DNA of 57,343 nucleotides from CAZADH01 sp964483805 (GTDB taxonomy: Bacteria > Muiribacteriota > Ozemobacteria > Ozemobacterales > Ozemobacteraceae). Location of the stretch: assembly GCA_964483805.1 (NCBI GenBank), contig CAZADH010000009.1, positions 1-57,343 of the forward strand. The letters run 5' to 3'. The notes under the pieces were generated by a model. The model ran no database searches. It had not been told where the DNA came from and saw nothing but the letters and a program-made list of their open reading frames with translations. A program made the position numbers and the translations under genes. Of this stretch, positions 1-9,039 are shown in pieces (the first letter of the stretch is position 1; every line of letters begins with the position of its first letter).

Positions 1-3000
1 CGCACCCGGCGGTGGCACGACGCCCGGCGCGGCCGGACGCGCTCCGGCGGCGGGACGCATCGGTGGCATTGCCGCCGGGGCAGCCGGGGTCGCACCGGAA
101 GCGGCGGGCGCAGCCGCTCCAGGAGCGCGGGGTCGAGCCGGCACCGGGCGGGGCGCGGGTGCACCACCGGTGATGGTCGGCGGAATCGGCGCCGTAGGTC
201 CAGAACCGGCAACCGGCACGGAATCGGGCGGCATGACCACACCGGGCGGCACCGCTGCCGGCGCCGGACGCGCGGGTGGCGGCACAGGCAACACCGGTTC
301 CGGCGCCTCGGGCGCCGACACCGAGGCAAGATCGTCGGCAGTGATCGCCTTGGGCACCGCCACCCCGAGAATCGTTGATTCGGCCTCGGGCTCAGCGGGC
401 ACAGCATCGAGCGCGCCGATATCGGCGGCGTCAGGCATCACCAGTGACGGCATGGCCGGCGCTTCGAACTCGGGAACGTCTCCTTCGGGCAGCGGGTCAG
501 GATCGAACTCCTCGACCGGCGGTTCTGCGGCACGCTCGCCCACTGGCAACGGATCGGGATCGAACTCCGTCTCGGCCGGTTTCGCCGGGGTCTCCGGCAT
601 CGGCCCCCACAACTCGCTCGTTGCGACTTCGGCCCCGGGACGCCGCACCACCGATTCCTGCACAGCGGTCGGCGGTAGCGTCGACACGACTTCGATCACC
701 GGAGGCTCGGTTTCAGACGGCAGCGGCCCAAATGCCGGCTCGTACTCTTCGGTCAGCGGGGCATCCGCTGTAATGGCGGGCGAGGCCTCTTCTTCCGGCG
801 CAGGGACCTGCGCCACGGGGGGAACGGGGGGTTGAGGTGTCGCCGGCACAGCCCGTCGGGGCGCCGCAGGGGCGGCGACACGCACCGGTGCGACCGCCGG
901 CGCCATGGTCGGATGCTGCCCGGAAATCTGCTCGAGCAGATCACGGGCTTTACGATTCAGCTTGTGATCGGGCGTAAGCCTGGGCAAGAGACCCGTCAGA
1001 AGGGTCTCGGCGCGCAGGTGGTTCTTCAAGTGAAACGAACAAAGGGCGAGAGAATAGGCGGTCTCAGGACTCTCGGCATCGAGCGTCAGCGCCTGGTCGA
1101 GAATGTCGCGGGCCTGTTCGTACCGCTCGAGTGCGACCAACGCCATGCCCAGATCGCGCAATACGCCAGGGCGGAGCTTGTCGGGAATGCCGTCGGGCAT
1201 CGCCAGCAACCGGCCCAGTCTTTGAGGGCGCGATGCGTGCGAGCCAGGATCAACACGGCCTTCGGATCATCGGGTTCGTTGGCGCAGTAGTTCCCCATGG
1301 CTTCGAGGGCCGCCGCATAATCTTTGGCCTCGTAGGCCATCATCCCCAGATAGAAGTGGCTCTTGGTCACCTGCGGCGCTTCCTGCACCGCCTGCGTAAA
1401 CAACTCGCGTGCTTTTTTGTATTTACCGAGATTGTAGGCCTTCAATGCCTGCTGGAACACGGCCGGTAACGTCTTTTTCTTCGGACTCTTGCGCACGGGT
1501 TCGGCCGGCTCTTCGGCAGCGGGCGCGACCGCGGGCACCTCCGGCAAGGGCACGTCGAGATCGAGTACCGGCGGTTGGTCGCCTTCCTGGACCGCAGTCG
1601 GAACCGGCGTCGCATCGACTGAAACCGGCGCCACCGGTGGCGGAACCGCAGGCGCCGCCACGGGTTGCGGCTGTGGACGTGGCCGCGCCGCAGCAGGCGT
1701 GGCGCCCATTTCGGGCAGCACGGGGCGAGACTCCGGCACGGCCCGCCGCGCCAACTCGGCCTTGAGTTTCTCGGGTTGCTTTGCGGGCGGCAGTTTCAGC
1801 ATGGTCAACAGCCCATCGAGAACCTTGAGGATGACCTCGCTCGGCCCGGTGCGCCTGCCGGAGCCGGCTTTTTCGAGCAAGGCATCGTACATCTCGAGCG
1901 ACCCGAGACTCAGATGCGTCTCGGCAAAAGCCTTGAAGATTTCGGGATTCTTGGAATCGATCAGGGGCCCGATCTCCTGCATGCCGGCCGGACCCCGCAA
2001 CTGCCCGATCGCCCTGATCGCCGCCACGACCACCTGCTCGCGTTTGTCTTTGAGGCGGGCCCGGATGTAGCGCAACGCTTCATCGTGCGGTCGCCGGGCA
2101 AAGAACTCGATGCCTGCCACGATGTTCGGATACGCGCTCTCCTGCTTGAGCTGGCGCAATACCGGGTCGGTCGGGAACTGCGGCAGCGCGCGGGCGAGAT
2201 CGACCGAATGCTTGCGGATCCATTTGTTCTGATCGACGATGGTGCGCTCGAGCTGCTGTTGCTGCACCCACTCCGGGAAGTTCTTGAGCGACAACACCAT
2301 GCGCCGGCGCACGTCGTCGGCGGCATCGCCGATGAGACTGATCGCCGAGGCCTCGTTGCCACCCGACGGAATCTGACCCAGGATGAACGCCGCGCTGCGC
2401 CGCAATTGAATGTCGGGCGACTGCACCATGTCGAGCAGTTCCTGGCGGATCAACTCGGGCTGACTGCGCGCCAGCGCCAGGATCGCATTGGCGCGGATGC
2501 GGTTGTTCGGATCGCGCAGGAACGGTTCGATGCGGTCCTGAATCTCACGTTGCGGCAGTTGCAGGTCACCGATCGCCTCGATGGCGTTGGCGCGCAGACG
2601 TGCGTCGTTGAACCGCAATGCTTCATCGAAGATGTTGACGAGCGTGACACTCTTGAACCGCGAGAGAAAGCTGACCATCAACGCCTTGCGCCGCAAGTCG
2701 GTGTCGTGCGTGAAGCGTTCGGCCAGATACGGAATCGATTCATGCTCACGCATCCGGCACAACAGTTTGAGGATGTTCATCGAGATCCACTCGTCGGGAT
2801 CGCCGATGTATTTACAAAGTGCGAGCGCCGCATCGCGACCGCCGATCTCGAAGAGCCCAAACACGGCCTGGAACCGGACATGGCGATCCGCATCGGCCAG
2901 CAGTTTCATCAGATGTTGCTGGGCCACCGGCCCCTTGATCTGCCCCAGCATGCGGGTCATCGTATCGCGGTTGATGTAATACGGCGACGGCAGCGCGTTG

Positions 3001-3251
3001 ATCAACGCGTTGAGCGCGTCTTCGCCCCCCAGTTCACCGAGTGCGGTGATCGCCTCTTCAAAGTCGGGCTGATCCTGGAAGAATGCCAACACCTTGGCGG
3101 CGGCCCGCGGATCGCGAACCTTGGCCAGACACATGACGATCCGAGCCTTCGTCGCCAACGGCACTTCGGGGGCGTCGACCTGCGGCACCAGCCGTTCGGC
3201 CGTCCGTTTGTAGACCTCCACCAACCAGGGGGACATGGTAGCGTCACTCAT
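1..3251 (-). CDS. HEAT-repeat/TPR scaffold protein, 3' end cut by window edge, frameshifted
   Basis: Residues 1 to about 490 are tandem HEAT-type helical pairs. A Pro/Ala-rich linker (about 505-600) follows, then TPR motifs such as AYNLGKYKKARELFTQA from about residue 605. The frame is broken near 1208-1216: codons read well up to the TPR segment HRALKDWAG, after which the sensible protein continues in another frame (LLAMPDGIPDKLRPG, then ALERYEQARDILDQAL). One missing base would explain it. The second frame stays open to base 1 and ends in a long Pro/Ala/Glu-rich stretch. The start overlaps the stop of the upstream pilT-like gene in ATGA, with AGGAG just upstream, so the two are probably translationally coupled. 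HEAT and TPR domains bind other proteins; a role with the pilus ATPases is inferred from context only. The break may be a sequencing error or a real mutation. Confidence 0.8.
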
Positions 3252-4291
3252 TCGACGATCTCCTGCAGCATCGCCTTGATGCGGGGCACATCGTTGGTGT
3301 CGTCACGCAACAACCCGGTGAGACAGTCTTTCATGGTGATGCATCCTTCGCGTCGCGCCATCAGCATCGCCGACTGCAATTGGGAATACTTCTTGTCACG
3401 GATCATGGTGCGGATCGAGGAGTTCATGATCAGCAGCTCGTACGCCACCGTCTGGCGGTGGGTGTAGGCCAGTCGCGGTATCAGCAACTGCGAGAAGATG
3501 CCCAGCAGGTTCATCGCCAACTGCCCGCGCACCTCGTCGTGCTTCTCAGGCGGGAAGAAACTGACCACGCGTTCGATGGTGCCCGCGGCGCCGACCGTCG
3601 GCAGGGTCGACAACACCAGGTGGCCCGTTTCGGCCGCCACTAGAGCCATTTCGACGGTGCGGCGGTCGGTCATTTCGCCGATCAGCATGACGTCGGGGTC
3701 TTCGCGCAAGGCGTTGGTGACGGCGTCTTGATAGGTCGGGATCTGGGTGCCGACCTCGATCTGCGTAAAAATTGCCTTGTCCGGCGTGTAGATGAACTCG
3801 ATGGGACTCTCCATCGTGATGATGTGCCGGGCAAAGCGTTTGTTGATGTATTGCACCAGTGCAGCTAATGTATTGCTCTTCCCCGAGCCCGACGGCCCCG
3901 TGACCAGGAAGAGCCCGCGGGGAGCCGAGGCCTGGTTCTCGAGCACCTGGGGCAGGCTCAAATCGAGCAACTCCGGCACGTTCGGCTGGATGAAACGAAA
4001 CGAGCCGGCGTAACCCTCGCGCTGCTGGAAAAGATAATAGCGAATGCGGGATTTGCGTTTGTAGCGATAGATCGAGTGGGCATTGAACGTCTCGTGCAGC
4101 TTCTTCTGCTGCCCGACATCGATCAGCGGCAGGAACAGGTCATACATTTCTTGTGGAGCCAGCGCGTCTTCTTCCGATTGCACCATGTGCCCATTGACCC
4201 TGAACAGCGGTGGCGCCGACGGCTTCAAATGAAGGTCGGACGCCCCATACGCAATGGCCTGATCGAAATAGCCAATGATCTTCGGAATCAT
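3248..4291 (-). CDS. PilT-like type IV pilus ATPase, divergent paralogue
   Basis: This is a 347-residue PilT/VirB11-type ATPase. The N-terminal domain carries YGASDLHLKP, the Walker A is GPSGSGKSN at 132-140 (Lys138), and the C-terminal helix SSIRTMIRD at about 291-299 resembles the AIRNLIRE motif of retraction ATPases. Three usually conserved motifs differ: the Asp box reads ESPIE (161-165) instead of EDPIE, the Walker B region reads IGEMTD instead of VGELRD, and the His box reads STLPT (228-232) with Pro in place of His. It may be an accessory PilU-like or regulatory subunit rather than a fully active retraction motor. Its ATG overlaps the stop of the upstream pilT by one base and GGAGGG lies upstream. 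Family assignment is firm; the role of the changed motifs is inference. Confidence 0.9.
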   Translation of the reverse strand: MIPKIIGYFDQAIAYGASDLHLKPSAPPLFRVNGHMVQSEEDALAPQEMYDLFLPLIDVGQQKKLHETFNAHSIYRYKRKSRIRYYLFQQREGYAGSFRFIQPNVPELLDLSLPQVLENQASAPRGLFLVTGPSGSGKSNTLAALVQYINKRFARHIITMESPIEFIYTPDKAIFTQIEVGTQIPTYQDAVTNALREDPDVMLIGEMTDRRTVEMALVAAETGHLVLSTLPTVGAAGTIERVVSFFPPEKHDEVRGQLAMNLLGIFSQLLIPRLAYTHRQTVAYELLIMNSSIRTMIRDKKYSQLQSAMLMARREGCITMKDCLTGLLRDDTNDVPRIKAMLQEIVE

Positions 4292-5382
4292 CAGGCTTTC
4301 CCTCCGGGCACCGGCGTGCTGCCACCAGGCTGCTCAACCAGCTTGCGCAGGTTGGCCTGGCTGTTGCACCGCATCAGCGCCTCTTCCATGGCGATCTTCT
4401 GCCCCAACACGAGATGGGCCAGGCTCTGATCGAGCGTCTGCATGCCCATTTCACCGCCGGCCTCGAGATATGACTGAATCATGTGGATGCGCTCTTCACC
4501 GATCAGACCGCGAATCATCGGCAAGGCGAGCAGGATTTCGAAAGCCGCCACGCGCCCTTTGCCCGACTTCTTCGGGATCAACGTCTGGGTGACGATCCCC
4601 TGCAGGGTGGTGGCCATGCGGCCGAGCACCTGACGGTGCTGGTTCTGCGGGAACAGGTTGATGAACCGGTCGATGGCCTGCACCGAGGTGTTGCTGTGCA
4701 GCGTGGCAAACACCAGCTTGCCGCACTCGGCCGCCGACAGCGTCAGTGAGACCGCCTCGGAGTCACGCAACTCACCGACCATGACCACATCGGTGTCCAT
4801 GCGAATGCAGCCCAGGATGCCCTCTTCGAAGGAACGACAGTCGACGCTCACCTGCCGTTGGCTGATGATCGAGTTGCCGTCTTCAAAGATGTACTCGATC
4901 GGGTCTTCGATGGTCACGATGCTCTTCTGCTTGTGATTGTTGACGTGGTTGATGTAGGTCGACAACGTTGTCGACTTACCGGCACCGGTGGCGCCGCAGA
5001 TCAGCACGAGGCCGCTCTTCTTTTCGGCCAGCATGCGAGCCGACTTGGGCAGGCCGATCTCGTCGAAGCCAAGGTTCATGAACGGAATCATCCGGAAGAC
5101 GGAGCTGCCGCCCAGGTAGTCAAAGAACAGGTTCACGCGAAAACGCGTATTGATGAAGCTGTACCCGAGGTCGAGCTTCTTGTGCTCTTTGAACTTGACG
5201 AGCTGATAATCGTCGAGGATCGATTCGAGCATGTTTTCGTAATCGGCAGGAGTCACGGCCGGCATCTTCTGCGGCACCATGCTGCCGTCGATTCGCAAAA
5301 TGGGGGGATACCCCACCTTGAAGTGCAGGTCGGACGCCTGTTTGTCGTAACACATCTTGAGCAACTCGAAGATCATCGACAT
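4291..5382 (-). CDS. pilT: PilT, type IV pilus retraction ATPase
   Basis: This 363-residue protein is a cytoplasmic hexameric ATPase of the PilT family, which depolymerises pili to drive twitching. The expected motifs are present: ASDLHFKVG near the N-terminus, Walker A GATGAGKST at 130-138 (Lys136), Asp box IEDPIEY at about 158-164, Walker B VVMVGELRD at 199-207 and the His box ATLHSNT (His229). It is the first gene of a minus-strand operon with a second pilT-like gene and a HEAT/TPR gene, joined by overlapping stop and start codons. GGGGAG lies at a good distance upstream of the ATG at 5382. A candidate promoter lies at 5534-5562. No pilC or prepilin peptidase gene is found in the window. 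Confidence 0.93.
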   Translation of the reverse strand: MSMIFELLKMCYDKQASDLHFKVGYPPILRIDGSMVPQKMPAVTPADYENMLESILDDYQLVKFKEHKKLDLGYSFINTRFRVNLFFDYLGGSSVFRMIPFMNLGFDEIGLPKSARMLAEKKSGLVLICGATGAGKSTTLSTYINHVNNHKQKSIVTIEDPIEYIFEDGNSIISQRQVSVDCRSFEEGILGCIRMDTDVVMVGELRDSEAVSLTLSAAECGKLVFATLHSNTSVQAIDRFINLFPQNQHRQVLGRMATTLQGIVTQTLIPKKSGKGRVAAFEILLALPMIRGLIGEERIHMIQSYLEAGGEMGMQTLDQSLAHLVLGQKIAMEEALMRCNSQANLRKLVEQPGGSTPVPGGKA

Positions 5383-5533
5383 CGATGCCGCTCCCCGTCG
5401 TCAGTTAGCGAGAGTACGCACCCTCGCCCGGCCCGCGTGCCATCACTCGGAGCCATGTCAGACATCCCCACGCCGGCCATGCTGCGGCAAGTAAATCCGC
5501 AGTCTCCGCCCACATTCGGCCAAAAACACAATA

Positions 5534-5562
5534 ATGTTAACGCAACGCGTGAGGCCACTCAA
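5534..5562 (-). promoter_or_regulatory. Candidate promoter for the pilT operon
   Basis: On the minus strand TTGAGT (5562-5557) is followed after 17 bases by TAACAT (5539-5534). The leader to the pilT start would be about 145 bases. Assignment rests on motif match alone. Confidence 0.4.
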
Positions 5563-5576
5563 CAAAATTGTGGATG

Positions 5577-5602
5577 GGGGACAGACCCTAGGGTCTGTCC
5601 CC
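5577..5602. repeat. Perfect 26-bp palindrome containing the GGGGACAGACCC repeat unit
   Basis: The 12-base unit GGGGACAGACCC (5577-5588) is followed by its exact inverted copy, centred on CCTAGG. It lies 10 bases beyond the stop of the minus-strand gene at 5613, so its transcript could fold into a strong hairpin and act as a terminator. The same unit occurs again at 11323-11348, showing that it is a dispersed repeat. Such short repeats are often mobilised by REP-associated transposases; none is visible here. Confidence 0.75.
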
Positions 5603-5612
5603 AACCGTGTGG

Positions 5613-6182
5613 TCAGCGATCAGCCTTCACGTCGACCAGGGTGATCGAGGTGACGCTCGACATCGGGCCCTCGAGCTTCGTTTCGGATTTGACCAGCGAA
5701 CCGGGGACGTCGTCGGAATGCCAGATCTTCGACGTGACCTTCGAACCCGCCTGATCAACGTTGGTTTCCATCACGTTGCACTTGAGCTTTTTGTCGCCCA
5801 GAACGAACTCTTCGACGGCCTGTTTGCTGCTGCCAGAGCCGGCGCCGGCCACCGTGGTCGTCGCCAGCGAACCGCGGATCTCGACCTTGGCGAGGTGTTC
5901 CATGCGTGTCGGCGGCACGTTGACCTTGTTGCCGGCCACGGTCATGCTCGTCGACATCTCGACCACCACCTTCTCGGGCGTCACTTCCAGAAGTTTGTAT
6001 TCGACTTCGCTCGTGGTTTCATTGTTCATCGCCACCGACTTTTGGGCATAGCGCACGAACGAACCGGCTTTGAACTTCGCCCACTGCGCGTAGACCGGAT
6101 TGTCGATCGGCTCAGCGCTCGCGACACCCATCCCGACCAGGATTGCCAACACCGTGACCGCCACCATAACCATCCGCCGCAT
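5613..6182 (-). CDS. Small exported protein of unknown function
   Basis: The product is 189 residues. It begins with a clear Sec signal peptide: a positive MRR start, a hydrophobic core VMVAVTVLAILVGMGV and an ASA cleavage site. The mature part (about 165 residues) is rich in beta-type alternation and includes VEYKLLEVTPEKVVVEM, CNVMETN and KIWHSDDVPGSLVK. This resembles small periplasmic proteins that measure or bind a lipid or lipoprotein-like ligand, but I do not recognise a family. GAGGAG lies about 10 bases before the ATG. It stands alone, divergent from the transketolase genes, and ends at a palindromic repeat. It could serve the pilus genes downstream but nothing in the sequence proves it. 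Confidence 0.75.
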   Translation of the reverse strand: MRRMVMVAVTVLAILVGMGVASAEPIDNPVYAQWAKFKAGSFVRYAQKSVAMNNETTSEVEYKLLEVTPEKVVVEMSTSMTVAGNKVNVPPTRMEHLAKVEIRGSLATTTVAGAGSGSSKQAVEEFVLGDKKLKCNVMETNVDQAGSKVTSKIWHSDDVPGSLVKSETKLEGPMSSVTSITLVDVKADR

Positions 6183-6311
6183 TCTGATGTTCTCCTCAGG
6201 CTTGCTGCCAAAATTTGTGATTGCCGACCCGAGTGGTCATCGGCCGCACCATGATACCAAGGTCATCGCCACGCCGCATCGCAATTTCGTGTTCGCTGCA
6301 ACGGGGCTGTC

Positions 6312-6340
6312 TTGGCATTGCGGGATGGATCATGTATATT
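6312..6340 (+). promoter_or_regulatory. Sigma-70-like promoter for the first transketolase pair
   Basis: TTGGCA (6312-6317) and TATATT (6335-6340) are spaced by 17 bases, each with five of six consensus bases. The leader to the start at 6433 would be about 86 bases. This is one of the best promoter matches in the window. Confidence 0.6.
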
Positions 6341-6432
6341 GACGCATCGTTTCGTCGGATTTCCGTCCCGGCGAACCGCGGCCGCGGCGTGCGCCGCCGG
6401 TCGGCGGCAAATCACAGCAAGTGAGATGAGCC

Positions 6433-7260
6433 ATGCAGAAGCTCTCGTTCGATGAACTGAAACACGTTGCCACCGTCATCCGGCGCGACATTCTCACGAT
6501 GACCACCAAGGCGAAGTCGGGCCATCCCGGTGGGTCGCTGTCGGGCACCGATCTGCTCGTGTCGCTCTACGCCAACCACCTGCGCCACGATCCGCAGAAT
6601 CCCAAATGGGAGGGCCGTGACCGCTTCGTGCTCTCGAAGGGGCACTGCTGCCCGCTGCTTTACGCGGTCCTCGCGCATCACGGTTACTTTCCGCGCGAGC
6701 AATTGATGACTTTACGACGTCTGCACAGCATGTTGCAGGGGCATCCCGACATGAAGAAAGTGCCCGGCGTCGAGATCAGCACCGGGTCGCTCGGTCAGGG
6801 TCTGTCGGTCAGCGTCGGCATGGCCCTGGGTTTTCGTCAGCGCCGCCTCGACACCCGCGTGTTCGTGTTGCTCGGTTGCGGCGAAATGGACGAGGGGCAG
6901 GTCTGGGAGGCCGGCATGGCTGCCTCGCACTACAAACTCGACAATCTCACCGCCATGCTCGACTACAACCAATTGCAGATCGACGGCCCCAACGAGAAAG
7001 TCATGACGATCGCCCCGATCGCCGACAAATGGCGAGCCTTCGGCTTCGATGTCGTCGAGATCGACGGCCACGATTACGCGGCCATCGACGCAGCCCTCGC
7101 CGGTCGCACCCCGGGCAAGCCGCGGATGATCGTCGCCCGCACCCACAAGGGTCACGGCGTCAGTTTCATGGAAGACGTCGTCGACTATCACGGCAAACCC
7201 CTGAGCGAAGACGAACTGGCCAAGGCGCTGGCCGAACTGGGCGGCGCCAGTCCCGCCTGA
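6433..7260 (+). CDS. Transketolase, N-terminal (pyrimidine-diphosphate binding) subunit
   Basis: This 275-residue protein is the N-terminal half of a split transketolase, which needs thiamine diphosphate and moves two-carbon ketol groups between sugar phosphates. Visible motifs are KAKSGHPGGSLSGTDLL near residue 30, DRFVLSKGH, STGSLGQGLS and the diphosphate/metal motif GCGEMDEGQVWEA closing with LDYNQLQ. The other half follows 21 bases downstream, so the two form a heterotetramer. AGTGAG lies upstream of the ATG. This pair lies apart from the sugar cluster and is probably the housekeeping pentose-phosphate enzyme; a second pair lies at 46896-48649. Confidence 0.92.
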   Translation: MQKLSFDELKHVATVIRRDILTMTTKAKSGHPGGSLSGTDLLVSLYANHLRHDPQNPKWEGRDRFVLSKGHCCPLLYAVLAHHGYFPREQLMTLRRLHSMLQGHPDMKKVPGVEISTGSLGQGLSVSVGMALGFRQRRLDTRVFVLLGCGEMDEGQVWEAGMAASHYKLDNLTAMLDYNQLQIDGPNEKVMTIAPIADKWRAFGFDVVEIDGHDYAAIDAALAGRTPGKPRMIVARTHKGHGVSFMEDVVDYHGKPLSEDELAKALAELGGASPA

Positions 7261-7281
7261 CGCGGGCCGGAGAACACCACC

Positions 7282-8220
7282 ATGGCAACAATGAAAGCTA
7301 CCCGTGAAGCTTACGGCGAGGCCCTCAAAGAATTGGGCGCCAGCAACGACAAGATCGTCGTTCTCGACGCCGACCTGTCGAAATCGACGATGACCAACAT
7401 GTTCGCCAAGGCGTATCCCGACCGTTTTTACAACGTCGGCGTCGCCGAGTGCAACCTGGTCGGCATTGCCTCCGGCCTGTCGCTGGCCGGGTTCGTGCCG
7501 TTCTGCTCGACCTTCGCCATCTTCGCCTCGGGCCGCGCCTGGGAGCAGGTGCGCAACACCGTGGGCTATCCTCACCTCAACGTCAAGATCGGCGGTTCGC
7601 ACGCCGGCCTGACCGTCGGCGAAGACGGCGCGTCGCACCAGGCGCTCGAAGACCTGGCCTTGATGCGTGTCATACCCGGTATGACAGTCGTCGCTCCGGC
7701 CGATGCCGTCGAAATGCGCCTGGCCGTGCACGCGGCTGCCGAGTACGTCGGCCCCGTTTATCTGCGTTTCGGGCGCCCCAAGGTGCCGGTCATCTTCGGC
7801 GCCGACTATCAGTTCAAGTTGGGGCGGGGCCACCTGCTGCAACAGGGCAAAGACCTGTTGTTGATCGGCACCGGCCTGGGCACGCAACTCATCGCCGAGT
7901 CGCTGCCTCTCTTCGCCAATGCGGGATTGCGCCCGACGGCCCTGCACCTGCCGACGATCAAACCGCTCGACCGTGACCTGCTCGTGGCCGCCACGCAGGG
8001 CGTGAAAGCCGTGTTGACCGTCGAGGAACACAGCATCATTGGCGGGCTGGGTTCGGCCGTCGCCGAAGCCCTCTGCGAAACCCGACCGTTGCCCCTGTCG
8101 CGCCTCGGCGTCGAAGATACGTGGGGCCAAAGCGGCGACCCCGATGCGTTGCTGAAAGAGTACGGTCTGACCGCCGCCAATGTACTCGCTCGTGGCACCG
8201 AAATCCTCGGTCGGTCCTGA
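7282..8220 (+). CDS. Transketolase, C-terminal (pyrimidine binding) subunit
   Basis: The 312-residue product is the pyrimidine-binding and C-terminal half of transketolase. It has DADLSKST near the N-terminus, FYNVGVAECNLVGIASGL (the Glu that activates the cofactor lies in VAEC), GGSHAGLTVGEDGASHQ and the C-terminal TVEEHSIIGGLG. CGGAGAAC lies before the ATG. It shares a transcript with the N-terminal subunit. An AT-rich inverted repeat island follows immediately after its stop and separates it from ftsE. Confidence 0.92.
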   Translation: MATMKATREAYGEALKELGASNDKIVVLDADLSKSTMTNMFAKAYPDRFYNVGVAECNLVGIASGLSLAGFVPFCSTFAIFASGRAWEQVRNTVGYPHLNVKIGGSHAGLTVGEDGASHQALEDLALMRVIPGMTVVAPADAVEMRLAVHAAAEYVGPVYLRFGRPKVPVIFGADYQFKLGRGHLLQQGKDLLLIGTGLGTQLIAESLPLFANAGLRPTALHLPTIKPLDRDLLVAATQGVKAVLTVEEHSIIGGLGSAVAEALCETRPLPLSRLGVEDTWGQSGDPDALLKEYGLTAANVLARGTEILGRS

Positions 8221-8318
8221 ATTGTCCATTATCAATTATGAATTGTGAGTTAGCCATTCTCATGCAGCCAGGCCAAATGCAGACCGGTCAATTCACAATT
8301 GACAATTCACAATTCATA
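8221..8318. repeat. AT-rich inverted repeat island of AATTGTGAATTG-type words
   Basis: TATGAATTGTGA (8237-8248) is exactly inverted at 8307-8318 (TCACAATTCATA). Between and beside them lie further copies of CAATTCACAATTG and CAATTATGAATTG. The stretch is strongly AT-rich against its high-GC surroundings and fills the gap between transketolase and ftsE. It can fold into a long hairpin. It looks like a small non-coding repeat family, not a gene. Confidence 0.65.
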
Positions 8319-8343
8319 GTGTGCAAATAGTGCGTATCTGCTC

Positions 8344-9027
8344 ATGATCGAAATCAACCAGCTCACCAAGATCTACGCCAATGGCGTGCGCGCGCTCGAC
8401 AACCTGTCGGTCAAGATCGCCAAGGGCGACTTCTGTTTCCTCGTCGGGCCATCGGGCGCGGGCAAGAGCACGTTTCTGCGCTTGCTGTTCCGCGAAGAGG
8501 TGCCGACCTCGGGGCAGATCGTCATTGACGGCCGCGACATCGGCAGCATGCCCGAAAGCCGCGTGCCGTATCTGCGCCGCAACATGGGCATCGTCCTGCA
8601 AGACTTTCAATTGCTGCAACGCCGCACGGTGGCCGAGAACGTCGCGTTCGCCCTGCGCGTCATGGGGGTGAGTGACAGCGTCATCGACCGGCGGGTGCAA
8701 GACACGCTCGAACTCGTGGGCTTGTCGCACAAGCGGCGCATGTTGCCGTCGGAGCTGTCGGGTGGCGAGCAACAACGCGTATGTATCGCGCGCGCACTGG
8801 TCAACGAGCCGCTGATCCTGATCACCGACGAGCCGACCGGCAATCTCGACCCGATGATCTCGCAAGACATCATGAGTCTGTTTCTCGACATCAACAAGCG
8901 GGGCACCACGGTGATCATGGCCACGCACAACCACAACCTGGTCAACAAGATGCGGCGCCGCGTGTTGGCACTGGTGAATGGTCGCATTGTCAAAGACGAA
9001 ATCGAGGGAACCTATGCCTACGAGTGA
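8344..9027 (+). CDS. ftsE: FtsE, cell-division ABC ATPase
   Basis: FtsE is the cytoplasmic ATPase that, with FtsX, controls murein hydrolase activation at the septum. The 227 residues contain Walker A GPSGAGKST (about 35-43), the Q-loop VLQDFQLL, the signature LSGGEQQR, Walker B LILITDEPTG and the switch His in ATHNHNLV. Its length is normal. It is followed by ftsX after 12 bases, then by an EnvC-like gene and ctpA, a common gene order. No clear ribosome binding site precedes the ATG; the start lies close to an AT-rich repeat island. Confidence 0.95.
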   Translation: MIEINQLTKIYANGVRALDNLSVKIAKGDFCFLVGPSGAGKSTFLRLLFREEVPTSGQIVIDGRDIGSMPESRVPYLRRNMGIVLQDFQLLQRRTVAENVAFALRVMGVSDSVIDRRVQDTLELVGLSHKRRMLPSELSGGEQQRVCIARALVNEPLILITDEPTGNLDPMISQDIMSLFLDINKRGTTVIMATHNHNLVNKMRRRVLALVNGRIVKDEIEGTYAYE

Positions 9028-9039
9028 GGACCCGCAACC

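Noticed and set aside
170..835. Gly/Ser/Thr-rich plus-strand frame near the left edge
   Set aside because: It mirrors the Pro/Ala-rich linker of the HEAT/TPR protein on the other strand.
1665..3467. 600-codon plus-strand frame opposite the HEAT/TPR gene
   Set aside because: It is antisense to clear HEAT repeats and crosses into the pilT-like gene; no motif or start signal.
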